Positions 32,240 through 44,235 of a stretch of 64,000 nucleotides of DNA are shown here, in pieces. Location of the stretch: the NCBI RefSeq assembly GCF_027887165.1, contig NC_077231.1, positions 192,126,334-192,190,333 of the forward strand, in the 5' to 3' direction. Under the pieces are notes generated by a model, which was given only the letters and a program-made list of their open reading frames with translations, was not told where the DNA came from and did no database searches. Each line of letters opens with the position of its first letter. The first letter of the stretch is position 1. The position numbers were made by a program, and so were the translations under genes. The stretch comes from Monodelphis domestica (lineage: Eukaryota > Chordata > Mammalia > Didelphimorphia > Didelphidae).

Positions 32240-32339
32240 AATAAACACATAAAAGAAGTTCAGATCTCCACAGCTAACTGAGGTCAAGACAAAGGAAGAA
32301 TCAATCTAGTTTTTACTAATGTAGATATATAATGTTTTA

Positions 32340-32510
32340 AGATGTTACAAAGGACTTTACATTGTTTCATTTGAACATCATGACAGCCCTTTGAGGTATA
32401 TACTATAGGTTACTATTGTCCCCATTTTACAGATAAGGAAATTGATGTCAAGAGGCTTGCCTAATGTCACACTACTACATGACACAAGTGAGTGTCAAAG
32501 GTAGAAAGTG
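32340..32510 (-). mobile_element. MIR SINE
   Basis: 'ccattttacagataaggaaa' and 'tgcctaatgtcacactacta' form the MIR complement, preceded by 'tttcatttgaacatcatgaca'. Confidence 0.8.
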
Positions 32511-33175
32511 AACATAGGTGTTCCTGAACTACAGCAGAGATGAAAAGTGAACCTAAGCATTTCTGACTACAAATCTATCAATCTAGACATTATATAAGGT
32601 TGTTTCTCAGTAGAGAGAGCAGAAATGATCATCAAATTTCTGTAGATAGGAAAAGAACCCTGTCCAGTAGCTTATAATATTTGTCAAAAGAACAAATATT
32701 TCTTCTGTATTTTACAAAAAAAAAATCATGTTTGTGAAACCAGTAAATTATGCAGATACAAATTCATCTACCTATTCAGTATCTATTTTCTGATCCATTT
32801 CAATAATCAAATATTTGGTAGCAATTCATGTATGAATCATTTTCCCCTTTTAAGATTTCAGAATAAATTGGAATAGCATGAATAAGAGACCTTCAACTCC
32901 CATTATTATCTTCATGTATAGTAGTTCTCTAGAAATTAAAAGACAAACATTTATAAATAGTAAAAGAAATTTATTTTACTTCCCCTTGAGTTTAGCCACC
33001 CACTGCCAACCTCTGCTTTATTCTTAATCTATTCCTTTTCATTGCCCCAGCTGACAGGATATTCAGTATACCAACAAAACCACCCGGAGAAAATGAAAAT
33101 TTGAATCAATCAACCAGATGTTTTATCTACTCTTCATCCTCTTCTGTTCTCTCTTCTTAGTTCTTTTGTTTGTGC
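32511..33175. other. Unrecognised spacer
   Basis: AT-rich; nothing recognised. Confidence 0.4.
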
Positions 33176-33177
33176 CA

Positions 33178-33365
33178 TTTTCAATCCCTGGAATGGATCC
33201 TCATTCTCCTTGACTCTTGATCAGCCTTCATCTGCTGGCCTTCTTTACTTCCTTCAAGCCTCAACTTGGGTATTACCTCCTCTATGCAGATCTTTGATGT
33301 ACCAAACCAAAAGGCCTCATTCAGGATCTTTTACCAGGTAGGTACTTAGTAAATATCAGATGAAT
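33178..33365 (+). mobile_element. L2 fragment (3' region)
   Basis: 'cccttcaagcctcaacttggg'-like order (ccttcaagcctcaacttgggt, tgcagatctttgatgt) ending in 'ggtaggtacttagtaaatatc' matches the L2 3' UTR. Confidence 0.68.
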
Positions 33366-33537
33366 TGAGCCAAGCTTCCTGCTTTATTCCTGCCATGAGG
33401 GTGATCCCACCCCTGGCCATACCCAGTCCAACAGGTGATGAAAGCAGCCATGGCGATATTGAATCAAAAAAGGTTCAGGACATTCAACTCACTCTCATTC
33501 CCTCTCGCTCTCTGTGTCCTTATGATACTTTATCCCA
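33366..33537. other. Unrecognised spacer
   Basis: Short unassigned stretch between L2 and MAR1. Confidence 0.4.
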
Positions 33538-33787
33538 GACTGTTGTTCAGTCATTTTTCAGTTGTGTCTGACTCTTTGTTACTCTATTTGGGGTTTCCTT
33601 GGCAAAGATGCTGTATTGGTTTGCCATTTCTTCTCCAGCTCATTTTACAGATGAGCAAGCTGAGGCAAATAGATTTAAGTGACTTGTCCAAGGTTACCCA
33701 ACTAGTAAATGATTGAGGCCATATTTGAACTCTGGAAGATGTGACTTCAGACCCACCACTCTATCCACTCTACGCCCTAGGTTCTCC
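33538..33787 (-). mobile_element. MAR1 CORE-SINE
   Basis: Tail complement 'actgttgttcagtcattttt...gtctgactctttgttac...ggcaaagatgctg', CORE complement 'ttttacagatgagcaagctg' and head complement 'ccactctatccactctac'. Nearly full length. Confidence 0.92.
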
Positions 33788-33799
33788 CTAAAGTTCAAT

Positions 33800-33920
33800 A
33801 GATAAAACATTTTTAAATGTTTAGTACATATTAGGCACTCTAAGTGATGGGAATGCAAAGAAAAAAAACAAAATGATCCTTCACCTCAAGGAATTTACAT
33901 TAAAATAGGGGAAAACAAAA
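33800..33920 (-). mobile_element. L2 3'-end fragment
   Basis: 'gtacatattaggcactctaag', 'gatccttcacctcaaggaat' and 'ttacattaaaataggggaaa' are the complement of the L2 3' end. Confidence 0.75.
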
Positions 33921-34330
33921 TAAAAAATGTGGGAGTCATGGTAGCTGTATGGAGGAAAAGCATATGAGAGAGTTAGCAGGAAGGAAAATGAGTGGCATAG
34001 TTGGGGCTCTTCAAGATATGGTGGTCCTGGGTATGAATTCACCATTCAGTAAGATGGTTGAGTCAGGATGGAGTCATTTCTATGTCAGGCAGAGGGGCCA
34101 GTTTGGAAGTGGGGCAGACTGGTTCCCCAGAACTGTTTCCTTTAACTTATTCATTATAGAAGAGATGACCTTTCTCTTTGCCAAAGCCAACCCTTTTTAA
34201 TCCTCTTTTTAATTTGTATTACTTTAGATTTGTTTGGACAAAACTTTAAAATGATGTAAAATTGAAATATTCCATTTTATTCTGTATGATTCTTGCTATC
34301 ATTTGTTTAGTTATGAACTGTTTCCCATCC
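33921..34330. other. Unrecognised spacer
   Basis: Possibly decayed L2; an 83-codon frame at 33949-34200 has no motif. Confidence 0.4.
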
Positions 34331-34334
34331 ATAA

Positions 34335-34757
34335 ACTGACCTTTTTGCTGCTTCCTTCATGTGTCATTTTAACTCCTGCCTTTGTACCTTTACACAAGCT
34401 CTCCTCCTTTTTCTCCCTACCCCTCCTCCTCAAGCCCCTCCCCCCCTCCCCCAGGGTTCTCTATCCTCACTAATCTCTTTAAAATTCCTAGTTGCTTTCT
34501 TGAGTCCCATCTTCTACATGAGACCTTTCCTTTCCTGAGGGTCTTGAGCCATAAAAATAAAGTGCTCTCTCTGTAATCTGAATCTCCCCTGTATTCACTT
34601 TGCATCCATGGTGGTCTCACCAATTTGTATATGTGTTATTTCTCCCCACTAGAAAGCAAACTTCCTGAGGACAGGCATTCATTGGTTTTACTCTTAGCAC
34701 CCAGCATGATGGCTGACGCATAACAAGCCCTTAATAAATGATTGTGGAATTGAACTA
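34335..34757 (+). mobile_element. L2 3' region
   Basis: 'ccactagaaagcaaacttcctgagg' type word, 'ttagcacccagcatgatggct' and 'aagcccttaataaatgattg' give a good L2 3' end. A pyrimidine run (34399-34454) lies inside. Confidence 0.78.
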
Positions 34758-34759
34758 GA

Positions 34760-35020
34760 GTGTGTCAAGAGGAGATGGGAAGATAGGAATATTCATGATA
34801 AGATGATAATGAGCAGACCAGTCATTGAGGTGGAGAGTTTGTATCAGGAGGGGAGTGAGAAATAAGAATGAAGGACCAATGAGTGCCTATTCAGCAGGTG
34901 TTGAATATTAGACTAAGGAATTTGGTTTTAATAGCAGGCAATAGGAAATCACTGAAAGTTCATCAGTGGAGCAATGGCACATTTAAATTACTGTTTTAGG
35001 AATATTACTTAATGGGATTT
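34760..35020 (-). mobile_element. L2 fragment, minus strand
   Basis: 'ggttttaatagcaggcaataggaaatcactg' with 'tcatcagtggagcaatggca' matches the L2 complement (compare 59395-59430). Confidence 0.6.
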
Positions 35021-35164
35021 AGGTTGGAATAATCCACTTGCTTTTTCCCTTGGCTTTAAAATAAGGAAACAACTATTATAACCCTCAGAAAGTGAACCAG
35101 TGGGAATATGGGGGAAACCACTAGCATGTGTTAGGGAGTCCAAGAAATAGAATAATGCATTTAG

Positions 35165-35310
35165 AATGGAATTCATATTTTCCCCCTGATTCCTATGTGA
35201 CTTTTGGAAACTCATTTAGCCTCTCGGGTCCTCAGATAGTTTTTATGTAAAATGAAGGGTTTGTACTAAATAACTTCTCTCATACCTTATAGTTCTAAAT
35301 CTATGGTTTC
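35165..35310 (+). mobile_element. MIR fragment
   Basis: 'cctatgtgacttttggaaac', 'ctcgggtcctcagatagttt' and 'taaatctatggtttc' fit a MIR CORE and 3' part. Confidence 0.65.
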
Positions 35311-35900
35311 ATTTCTAAAAAATATAGCACACAGACATGCACACACATATATAAGTATACAATATATGTAAATATATATGCTAAAGAAGGGACCTTTCCT
35401 TGAAACTGCTTGCTGGAAATTCCCATTAAAATGCTTTAAAGGCTTTAAAAACTTATCTTTTAATACTGAAATGAACAAGCACAGATGGATTGCAACTTAA
35501 GACTCCCATTAAATTTTCTTTGAGTTGATTAGTTCCAATCTGGGATAATGGGGAGAGAGAGGGCACCACCCAACTTTTGAACAAGTCTAGGCAGAAAGCA
35601 AAGGATGATCCATTTGCCAGCCTATGAGCTTGCCTCCTACCAGATAGAAATTGGTATCTCCACAATATAGGACATAGGGATTGTTTTGTTCAAATTTGTT
35701 GACATTTCTGAGGCATGACAAAGGAATGGAATTGCTCAATTTCAAAACTAGGCCATGCTATGTATGAACACTTGGGGTTACCTGCCTCTGTGTTCTTGAA
35801 GGAACAGGGAAATCCAAAAGAAAAATACATGCCAATTAAATTTCTATTTAGATTATAAAGAAAACCATGGAAAGCAGATCATCTAAGTGGTGATTCATAC
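35311..35900. other. Unrecognised spacer with AT repeat
   Basis: An AT/CA-rich patch is at 35337-35382; otherwise unassigned. Confidence 0.4.
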
Positions 35901-35901
35901 C

Positions 35902-36010
35902 TGGGTGGTGGCATGTTATATTGGAAAGAGAATTGCACTGTGTGAGAGTCAAGCAACTTGTGTTTTAGTTTTGGCTGTCACCTCCTAGGTGACGTTGGAC
36001 AAGTTTCTTA
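35902..36010 (+). mobile_element. MIR head fragment
   Basis: 'ggcatgttatattggaaaga', 'gagtcaagcaacttgtgtttt' and 'ggtgacgttggacaagtttct'. Confidence 0.72.
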
Positions 36011-36019
36011 GAATTGTAA

Positions 36020-36185
36020 AGTGTTACAATTCCAAATGTTGGAGCTGGGCAGATTTACTCTAAAGCCCTCATTTTGCAGAATAGGAAATAAAGGCATAGA
36101 GAGTAAAGTGACAAACTGAGGTCACCTAGCTAAGAAATATGGAAGTTAGGACCTGTGCCCCAGGTCTCCTGATTCCTAACTGCTT
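36020..36185 (-). mobile_element. MIR fragment
   Basis: 'ccctcattttgcagaatagg', 'gtgacaaactgaggtcacct' and 'ccaggtctcctgattcctaa' are the MIR complement. With the preceding plus-strand MIR it makes a small inverted pair. Confidence 0.7.
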
Positions 36186-36243
36186 TCTTTCCCTACCTTC
36201 TGGGAACTTCCTAGTAGTTTCTTTGTCTCTACAGTGAGGGCAA

Positions 36244-36420
36244 GGGACAGTTAGGTGGGACCAGGCCTGGAGTTGGGAGGACCAGGGTTTGAATATGACT
36301 TCAGACATTTCCTAGCTGTGTAACCCTGGGAAAGTCACTTAACCTCAATTGTACTGTCCTTACCTTCTGTCTTAAAATTTGTTAATAAGACAGAAAGCAA
36401 TAGTTTTAAAAATAAATAAA
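36244..36420 (+). mobile_element. tRNA-derived marsupial SINE (SINE1 type)
   Basis: 'gggacagttaggtgggacca', 'gaccagggtttgaatatgac', 'gtaaccctgggaaagtcact', 'ccttaccttctgtcttaaaa' and an A-rich tail. Confidence 0.85.
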
Positions 36421-36624
36421 ATTAAATGAGGGCAATGGGATCCTCTGATATATGATGTCTATATGTCTGCAGACAAGTCACTGTTCTTCACTGTACTTAT
36501 AACAATCTCTCAGACCATAACTGAAGAGCAACTTTCAATCTACACTAGCAGTGTTTCTTCATTGGGAGTTTCTTATAACAATGAATCCATCCAAATCCAA
36601 ATTAACTAAAAAAACTAAAAAGGG
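36421..36624. other. Unrecognised spacer
   Basis: Nothing recognised. Confidence 0.4.

Positions 36625-36625
<1 letters not shown>

Positions 36626-36668
<43 letters not shown>
36626..36668 (+). repeat. TG microsatellite
   Basis: About 21 uninterrupted TG units. Confidence 0.98.
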
Positions 36669-36670
<2 letters not shown>

Positions 36671-36710
36671 ATAGCAGATGGTTTCTGAGATCTCTTCCAA
36701 CTCTATACAT

Positions 36711-36935
36711 ACCTAGAGCCAGGAAGACCTGAGTTCAAATCCTGCCTCAAGCACTTGCCAGCTATGTGATTTGGGCAAATCACTTAATGTCTTTCTAGCT
36801 TGGTTCCCCCGTCTATAAAATAGAGATACTAATAGTACCTACCTTCTCAGATTATTGTAAGGACAAAATGAGATAATATTTATAACATGTTTATTGCCTG
36901 GTATACAGTAGACCCTTAATGAATATTTATTTCCT
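36711..36935 (+). mobile_element. THER/MIR SINE
   Basis: 'gaagacctgagttcaaatcc', 'gatttgggcaaatcacttaa', 'agattattgtaaggacaaaa' and 'acagtagacccttaatgaat' cover almost the full MIR body. Confidence 0.88.
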
Positions 36936-37015
36936 TCTTTCCTCTATATCTTCTATATTAGCAATATATCTTCTAATGGGCAATACCTTAAATTAATAGT
37001 TGAGCTATTTCTATT

Positions 37016-37198
37016 TTGAAAAACTTACCTTTTGTCTTAGAATTGACACTAAATATCAGTTCCAAGGTCAGGAATGTTAATGGGAGTCAAGAGTCTTGCC
37101 TACAAAGCTAAGAAGTAACTGAATCCAGATTTGAATCCAGGACTTCCTATCTCCAGGCATGACACTCTATCCACTGAGTCATCAAGCTGCTCCTCCCT
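37016..37198 (-). mobile_element. tRNA-derived marsupial SINE (SINE1 type)
   Basis: 'aaaaacttaccttttgtctt', 'ttgaatccaggacttcctat' and 'tatccactgagtcatcaagc' are the minus-strand body and head. Confidence 0.85.
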
Positions 37199-37372
37199 AC
37201 TAACATATCTATCTTCTATATTGGCAATTTATCCTCCATATTGACAATGTTTTAAATTACTAGTCTACCTATTTATATTTAATAAATATATATTTTATAT
37301 TTAAACTATGCTTTCAGTATACATTTATGGAAACTATGAAAGAATGAAAACACATTTATTAAGATTTACTGA
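37199..37372. other. Unrecognised AT-rich spacer
   Basis: No feature seen before the L1 5' end. Confidence 0.4.
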
Positions 37373-38053
37373 GGGAGGCAAAGTCAAGATGGCAGCATAG
37401 AGGCAGCTAAAGTTCAGAGTTCTGAAAACCCTTCCTCACCAATTAAAAACCAAATGCTTCTAGGGGACTGAAAACCAAATCAAACAACAGGATAGAGCTA
37501 AGGAACTCTCCTGCTGGATTCAACTTAAAAGGTATGCCCCCAAAAAGCCTGAATTTGAAAACACTTGGGTTTAAGGGGAAGTAAGAAGGAAGGTTCCAGA
37601 ACCCCTCCTCCACCCATAGTACAGAGCCTCCAGCAGTGGCTGGAATTTCTGGGCGGGCAAGGGTGCTAGTCTGGAGGGAATACCTTGTGGGCAAAGCTGT
37701 GTGGGCAAAGCTCAGGGCTCCAAACATGGGTGGCTGGGAGGCAACTTGAGGACAAACACAGAGGAGGCAGCCTAGTCTCAGCAGTGAAGACACTCCACAT
37801 TGCCACCCACTTCCCAAGGTTTTGGCTACAGGGCACATCCAGCTCTGCAAGTTCAACTCAACTGTGCTTAATTTCATCAAGACTTAAGAGGGCAGGGAAG
37901 CTCAAGTCCAACACACCTCCCCCACAGACTGCTCTGAGTGCCTTGCTCACCTCCAAGGGTGAAGTGTAACAGAAAAGCCCAAACCCACAGATCCAGCACA
38001 CAATGAGAGGAGCAAGAGTACAAGCAACTACAGGGGGAAAACAAGGGACAAAT

Positions 38054-39078
38054 ATGAGCAAACAACAGAAAAAGAAAAAAGAAATTACAATTGCAGCTTC
38101 TCTCCAGGCAATGAACAAAGAACAAATGTAACAGAGGAGGATCATGGAACACCAAGCAAAACCACAGAAACTCCAGTGAATTGGACACAGGTATTGGAAG
38201 AACTCAAAATACAATTCAAAACATAATTAAGAGAGGCTGAAGACAACTGGGAAAAGAACTTAAAAAGCAAGATAAGTCATCTGGAAACAGAGACACTTGA
38301 ACTAAAATGAGAAAATAGAGTCTTTAAAGGCAAAATTAATCAGCTTGAAAATCAGGGAAAGGAGATGAAGGATGACCTCCAAAGAAAATCAGACCAGAAC
38401 AAGAAGGATCACCAAAAATCCAAGGATGAAATTCAGTCATTAAAAACCAGAATACAACAATTAGAATCAAGCAACTTCACAAGGCACCAGGAAACTATAA
38501 AACAAAATCAAGAGAATGAAAAATTGAGGAAAATATGAAAAATCTCATTCACAAAACAGAAGACTCAGAAAATCATTCCAGGAGAGATAACTTAAGAATA
38601 ATTGGTCTACTAGAATACCATGACAAAAGAAAAAGTCTGGACATCATCCTACAGGAAATTATCCAAGAAAACTGCCCCAGCATTCTAGAACAAGAGGGAA
38701 AAGTGGAGACTGAAAGAATGCATAGATCACTTCTTATACTTAATCCCCAACTGAAAATACAGGTGTGTTATAGTCAAATTCAAGAACTACCAGACCAAGG
38801 AAAAAATATTACAAGCTTTTAAGAAGTCATTCAGATACCATGGAAATACAGTTAAGATAGCACAGGATCTGGCTGTATATACACTGAAGGACAGAAAGGT
38901 ATGGAATATGATATTTTGGAAAGCAAGGGAACTAGGTCTACAACTAAGAATTAACTACCCAGAAAAACTGACTATATTCTTGCAGGGGAAAGTATGGACA
39001 TTTAATAAATTAGAAGAATTCCAAGCATTTGTAAAGAAAAGACTAGACCTGAACAGAAAATTTGATTCCCAAACATAG
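38054..39078 (+). pseudogene. L1 ORF1, degenerate
   Basis: ORF1p binds L1 RNA as a coiled-coil trimer. The start is probably ATG at 38054 (MSKQQKKKK...). A Lys/Glu/Gln-rich coiled-coil part follows, then RRDNLRIIGLLEYHD (about 38581-38625, equivalent to RRDNLRIIGLPEK elsewhere). The C-terminal domain (VWNMIFWKARELG, near 38900) ends in a stop near 39076-39078. Several stops and frameshifts are present. Confidence 0.85.
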
Positions 39079-39396
39079 AACATAAGAGACTTATAAAAAG
39101 GTAATTAAGAAAGGGGGGTGGGGAATCAAAAACAAAACAAAAAACAAACTTTTCTTAAGGGACCAAAGAAGTTAAAATATGTATCCCTACAAGAAACAAG
39201 GATATTTGTAACTTAAAAATTGTTATCATCACCTGGGTAGCTAGAAGAATTATACTTAGAGGGAACAGTGTAATATTTATTGGGAAAGGAAATAGGATTG
39301 GAAAAAAAGGGATTTGGGGAAGTTTGTAGCAGGGGTATGGAGGAGTTAAGGGGAGAGAGGGAATATCGCTTGGTGAGGCAAGGAAGGGAGATATGC

Positions 39397-39421
39397 CCCC
39401 TGCTGAGAGGAAGCAGCAGGG
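39397..39421. other. Short perfect hairpin
   Basis: cccctgctg and cagcagggg are separated by an 8-base loop. It lies at the left edge of the probable LTR; no function is assigned. Confidence 0.8.
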
Positions 39422-39424
39422 GTT

Positions 39425-39925
39425 CAATGAGGTCTGTTTGTCTTTGAATGAATTGAACTGAAATTCAGCTCCCTCTATGACCAGAAAAGATAGTCCACTT
39501 ATCTGACTGCGAATTCAAATAATATAAAGTTTAATAACCAGTTGGTTATTAATAACCAGTAGGAATTGGAGCTCTGTCCTCAGCTTCAGAGTTGAGGCCA
39601 GGCCAGAGGCTGGCGGAGGGTTCTCCCACTCCCGTCTACTCTGTATCAGTCCAGTTTTGTCTTTTTAGAATCTTAGCAGTAGACAGAAAGCAAACAAGAA
39701 CAGTTCTAACCCCAAGAAGAGACTGGGCTTGAATTCTCAGGCTGAACCAAGAAAGAAGTGGCACACCACACCAGACTGGTCTGACAAGCTCCTTCCTCCT
39801 CTAACACCAGGAAGCCCATCCCACCCGGCAGGAAGGAAGTGCTAGTCACAAGACCCAACTGCCACTCCCAGTTGGCCCCTTCCCTCACAAACTGTCAGTC
39901 TTGTTTCCTTTCCACAACAATGACA
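39425..39925. mobile_element. Probable solo LTR inserted in the L1
   Basis: This block of about 500 bp has no counterpart in the inter-ORF region of the other L1 copies and is richer in GC. It has a TATA-like atataaag (39516-39526), a short palindrome aataacc-agtt-ggttatt (about 39533-39550) and a CA-rich end (ttccacaaca). It might be a solo LTR of an endogenous retrovirus. Exact ends and the target duplication (perhaps aatga at both sides) are uncertain. No gag, pol or env sequence is present. Confidence 0.5.
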
Positions 39926-39949
39926 AAAGGTATAGAATGAAATACCAAG

Positions 39950-40012
39950 ATATAAATATGTATATAGATATATGTATGCATAAATATATATATATATGTA
40001 TATATATACACA
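39950..40012. repeat. AT-rich microsatellite
   Basis: Imperfect TA/TATG repeats at the right side of the probable LTR. Confidence 0.9.
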
Positions 40013-40476
40013 ACTAGAGTTTAAAAAGAGGTTACTATAAAGAGAAGTGGGAAAAGAAACAAACTGGGGTAAATTTATACATCACAAAGAAGCTCATGGT
40101 GGAAGGGGGGAGAACATCAATACACTGGAAGGTAAAGAGGTTGGAGATAGGAAATACTCAATTCTTACATGCATTGAAATTGACTCAAAGAGGGAAGGAC
40201 AATCAAATTCATTGGAGCAGAGAATTGATTTGAACCCTATAGGGAAGTAGAAGGGTAACAAACAGACAGGTAGGAGGGAAGCAATACAAAGGAGGGAGAG
40301 ATGGAGGGGTAGTTTAAAAAGACTGTAAAGAAAATTAGAGGGGAATAAGAAGGGAAGGGGGGCAGAAAGGGAAGTAAAATAAGGGTGGGAATTAGGGGGA
40401 CCAATTAAAAACAAAACACTGGTGTAGAAGGAAATAGTGAAAAAAGAAAAGGCAGTACTAGGAGTGGAAATCAAAA

Positions 40477-43400
40477 TACTGGGAAATACACAGCTCGTAA
40501 TCACAACTCAGCTGGTAAACACAAATGTGAATGGAATGAACTCATCCATAAAACACAAGCAAATAGCAGAGTAGATTAGAAACCAAAACCCTACCATATT
40601 CTATATATAAGAAACACACATGAGAAAGGTAGACACACATAGTAAGAGGATGGAGCCAAATCTATTGGGCATCAACAAATAAAAAGAAGGCAGGAGTCCA
40701 AATCATGATATCTGACAAAGTCAAAGTAAAAAGAGATCTAGTCAAAAGAGATAGGGAAGGTAATTACATCCTGATAAAAGGGAGTATAGATAATGAGGAA
40801 ATATCAGTATTCACCATGTATGCACCATATGGCATAGCATCCAAATTTCTAAAGGAGAAACTTGTGGAGCTCAAAGATGAAATGATAGAAAAACTATACT
40901 AGAGGGAGACTTGAACCATCCTCTATCAGAACTAGATAAATCAAACCAAAAAATAAATAAGAAAGAGGTAAGAGAAGTGAATGAGATCTGAGCAAAATTA
41001 TAGTTAGTAGATATGTGGAGAAAAATAAATAGGGTCAAAAAGGAATAGAACTTTTTTTCAGCAGTACATGATACATTCACAAAGATTGACCATGTACTAG
41101 GACATATAAACATTACAAACAAGTGCAAAAGAGCAGAAATAATGAATGCAAACTTCTCAGACCACAATGCAATGAAAACACTAAATTGTAAGGGTACATG
41201 AAAAGGAAAATCAAAAATTAGTTGGAAATTAAACAATATGATTCTCCAAAATTGGTTAGTTAAAGAACAAATCATAAAAACAATAATTTCACTGAAGAGA
41301 ATGACAACAATGAGACATCCTTTCAAAATGTGTGGGATGCAACCAAAGCAGTACTCAGGGGGAAATTTATATCCTTGAGTTCATATATTAACAAACTGGG
41401 GAGGGCAGAGGTCAATGAATTGGGCATGCAAATTAAAAAACTAGAAAGTGAACAAATTAAATATTCTCAGGTGAAGACTAAATTAGAGATCCTAAAAACC
41501 AAAGGAGAAATTAATAAAATTGAATGTCAAAGAACTATTGATTTAATAAATAAGACTAGAAGCTGGTACTTTGAAAAAACAAATAAAATAGACAAAGTAC
41601 TAGTCAATCTAATTAAAAAAAGGAAAGAATCAAACCAAGTTGACAGTTTCCAAGAAAAAAAGGGAGATCTCACCTCTAATTTAGAGGAAATTAAGGCAAT
41701 CATTAAAAATTATTATGCCTGATTATATGGAAATAAATATGGCAATCTAGGTGATATAGATGAATATTTACAAAAATATAAATTGCCTAGACTAACAGAG
41801 GAAGAAATAGAACAGCTAAACAACCCCATATGAGAAAAAGAAATTGAACAAGCCATCAAAGAACTCCCTAAGAAAAAATCCCCAGGACCAGATGGATTCA
41901 CAAATGAATTCTATCAAACATTCAAAAAACAATCCCAATATTATACAAACTATTTGACAGAATAAGCAACGAAGGAGTTTTACCAAATTCCTTTTATGAC
42001 ACAAATATGGTACTGATTCCAAAGCCAGGCAGGTCAAAAACATAGAAAGAAAACTACAGATAAATCTCCTTAATGAACATAGATGCAAAAATCTTAAATA
42101 GGATACTAGTAAAAAGACTCCAGCAAATGATCACAAGGGTTATTCACTTTGACTAGGAAGGATTTATACCAGGAATTCAAGGATGGTTCAGTATTAGGAA
42201 AACCATCCACATAATTGACCATATTAACAAGCAAACTGACAAAAATCACATGATTATCTCAATAGATGCAGAAAATGCCTTTGGCAAAAATACAACACTC
42301 ATTCCTATAGAAAACACTAGAAAGCATAGAAATAGAAGGGCCTTTCCTAAAAATAATAAACAATATATATCTGAAACCATCAGCAAACATCATCTGCAAT
42401 GGGGATAAACTAGAAGCCTTCCCAATAAGATCGGGAGTGAAACAAGAATGTCCATTATAACCCCTATTATTTAACATTGTACTAGAAACACTAGCAGTAG
42501 CAATTAGAGAAGGAAAAGAAATTTAAGGTATTAAAATTGGCAATGAGGAGACCAAGCTATCACTCTTTGCAGATGATATGATGGTATACTTAAAGAATCC
42601 TAGAGAATCAACCAAAAAGTTACTCAAAATAATCAATAACTTTAGCAAAGTTGCAGGATACAAAATAAACCCACATAAGTCATCATCTTTTCTATTTATC
42701 TGCAATGCATCTCAGTAGCAGGAATTAGAAAGAGAAATTCCATTCAAAATCACCCTAGACAATATAAAATATTTAGGCATCTATCTGCCAAGACAAACAC
42801 AGCTGCAAAACACTTTCCACACAACTGAAACTAGATCTAAACAATTGGAAAAACATCAATTGCTCATGGATAGGATGAGCTCACATAATAAAAATGACAA
42901 TCCTAACCAAATTAATTTACCTATTTAGTGCCATACCCATTGAACTACCAAAAAACTTTTTAAATAAAATTAGAAAAAACTATAACAAAGTTCATTTGGA
43001 AGAACAAAAGATCAAGGATATCCAGGGAAATCATGAGAAAAAAATGCATAGGAAGATGACATTGCAGTCCCAGAACTCAAACTATACTATAAAGCAGTGG
43101 TCATCAAAACAATATGGTACTGGCTAAGAAAAAGAAAGAAGGATCAGTGGAATAGACTTGGGGTAAGTGACTTCAGCAAGACAGTCTATGATAAGCCCAA
43201 AGATCCCACTTTTGGGGACCAAAATCCACTAATTGATGAAAACTGGTGGGAAAATTAGAAGACAATGGGATAGATTAGATTTGGATCAACATCTCACACC
43301 CTATACCAAGATAAACTCAGAATGAGTGAATGACTTGAATATAAAGAAGAAAACTATAAGTAAATTATGTGAACACAGAATAGTATACATGTCAGATCTT

Positions 43401-43847
43401 TGGGAAAGGAAATATTTTAAAACCAAGCAAAAGTAAGAAAAAATCACAAATGTAAATAAATACTTTTGATTACATCAAATTTAAAAAGTTTTATACAAAC
43501 AAAATAAATGCAACCAAACTATGCCCAGAGGGCACAAAAAGAGTGTCTGCCCTTTGATCCAGCCATAGCAATGCTGGGTTTGTACCCCAAAGAGATAATA
43601 AGGAAAAAGACATGTACAAAATTATTTATAGCTGCTCTCTTTGTGGTGGCAAAAAAATTGGAAAATGAGGGGATGCCCTTCGATTGGGAAATGGCTGAAC
43701 AAATTGTTGTATATGTTGGTGATGGAATACTATTGTGCTCAAAGGAATAATAAAGTGGAAGAATTCCAGGAATTGATGCAGAGCAAAAGGAGAAGAACCA
43801 GGAGAACACTATACCAGACTGATACACTGTGGTACAATCGAACTTAA
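40477..43847 (+). pseudogene. L1 ORF2, degenerate and internally deleted
   Basis: The start position (40477) reads ATA where the other copies have ATG. Endonuclease and RT segments are recognisable: [20 protein letters not shown], and catalytic LFADDMMVY (about 42560-42590). Many stops and frame changes interrupt it. About 390 bp is missing near 43515, removing the cysteine-rich region present in the first L1. A 19-bp gap near 43768 removes part of the C-terminus. The family stop codon (TAA, 43845-43847) is retained. Confidence 0.9.
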
Positions 43848-44235
43848 TGGACTTCTCCATTAGTGGCAATGCAGTGATCCTGAACAACCTGGAGGGATGT
43901 TTCAGAAAGAGCACTATCCACATTCAGAGGAAAAACTGTGGGAGTAAGAACACCAAAGAAAAAACAACTGCTTGATTACATGGGTCGAGGGGGATACGAT
44001 TGGGGATGTAGACTGAATGAACATCCTAGTGCAAATACCAACAATATGGTAATGAATTCTGGTCAAGGACACATGTAATACCCAGTAGAATTGTGCTTCA
44101 ACTACGGGAGGGGAGGGGATGGGGGAGTGAAAGGAGGAATAGAAAATTATTTTTGTAACCAAGGAATAATGTTTGAAATTGACCAAATTTAAATTTAACC
44201 AAATTTAAAATTAAAATTAAAATTAAACCAAATTT

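Larger units (their letters stand above)
37373..44235 (+). mobile_element. Older near-full-length L1 with an inserted LTR
   Basis: It starts with the L1 5' motif (aaagtcaagatggcagcata) and contains the 5' UTR (to about 38050), ORF1 remnant, inter-ORF region, ORF2 remnant and 3' UTR with G-runs (44105-44130). The A-rich tail is 'aaatttaaaattaaaatt'. It is more diverged than the first L1. A roughly 0.5-kb segment at 39425-39925 is foreign. ORF2 has lost about 390 bp near 43515, including the cysteine-rich segment. No convincing target duplication was found. Confidence 0.9.

Noticed and set aside
37443..37880. 145-codon minus-strand frame
   Set aside because: Antisense of the L1 5' UTR; similar antisense frames appear in the other L1 5' UTRs (198-864 and 46888-47400).
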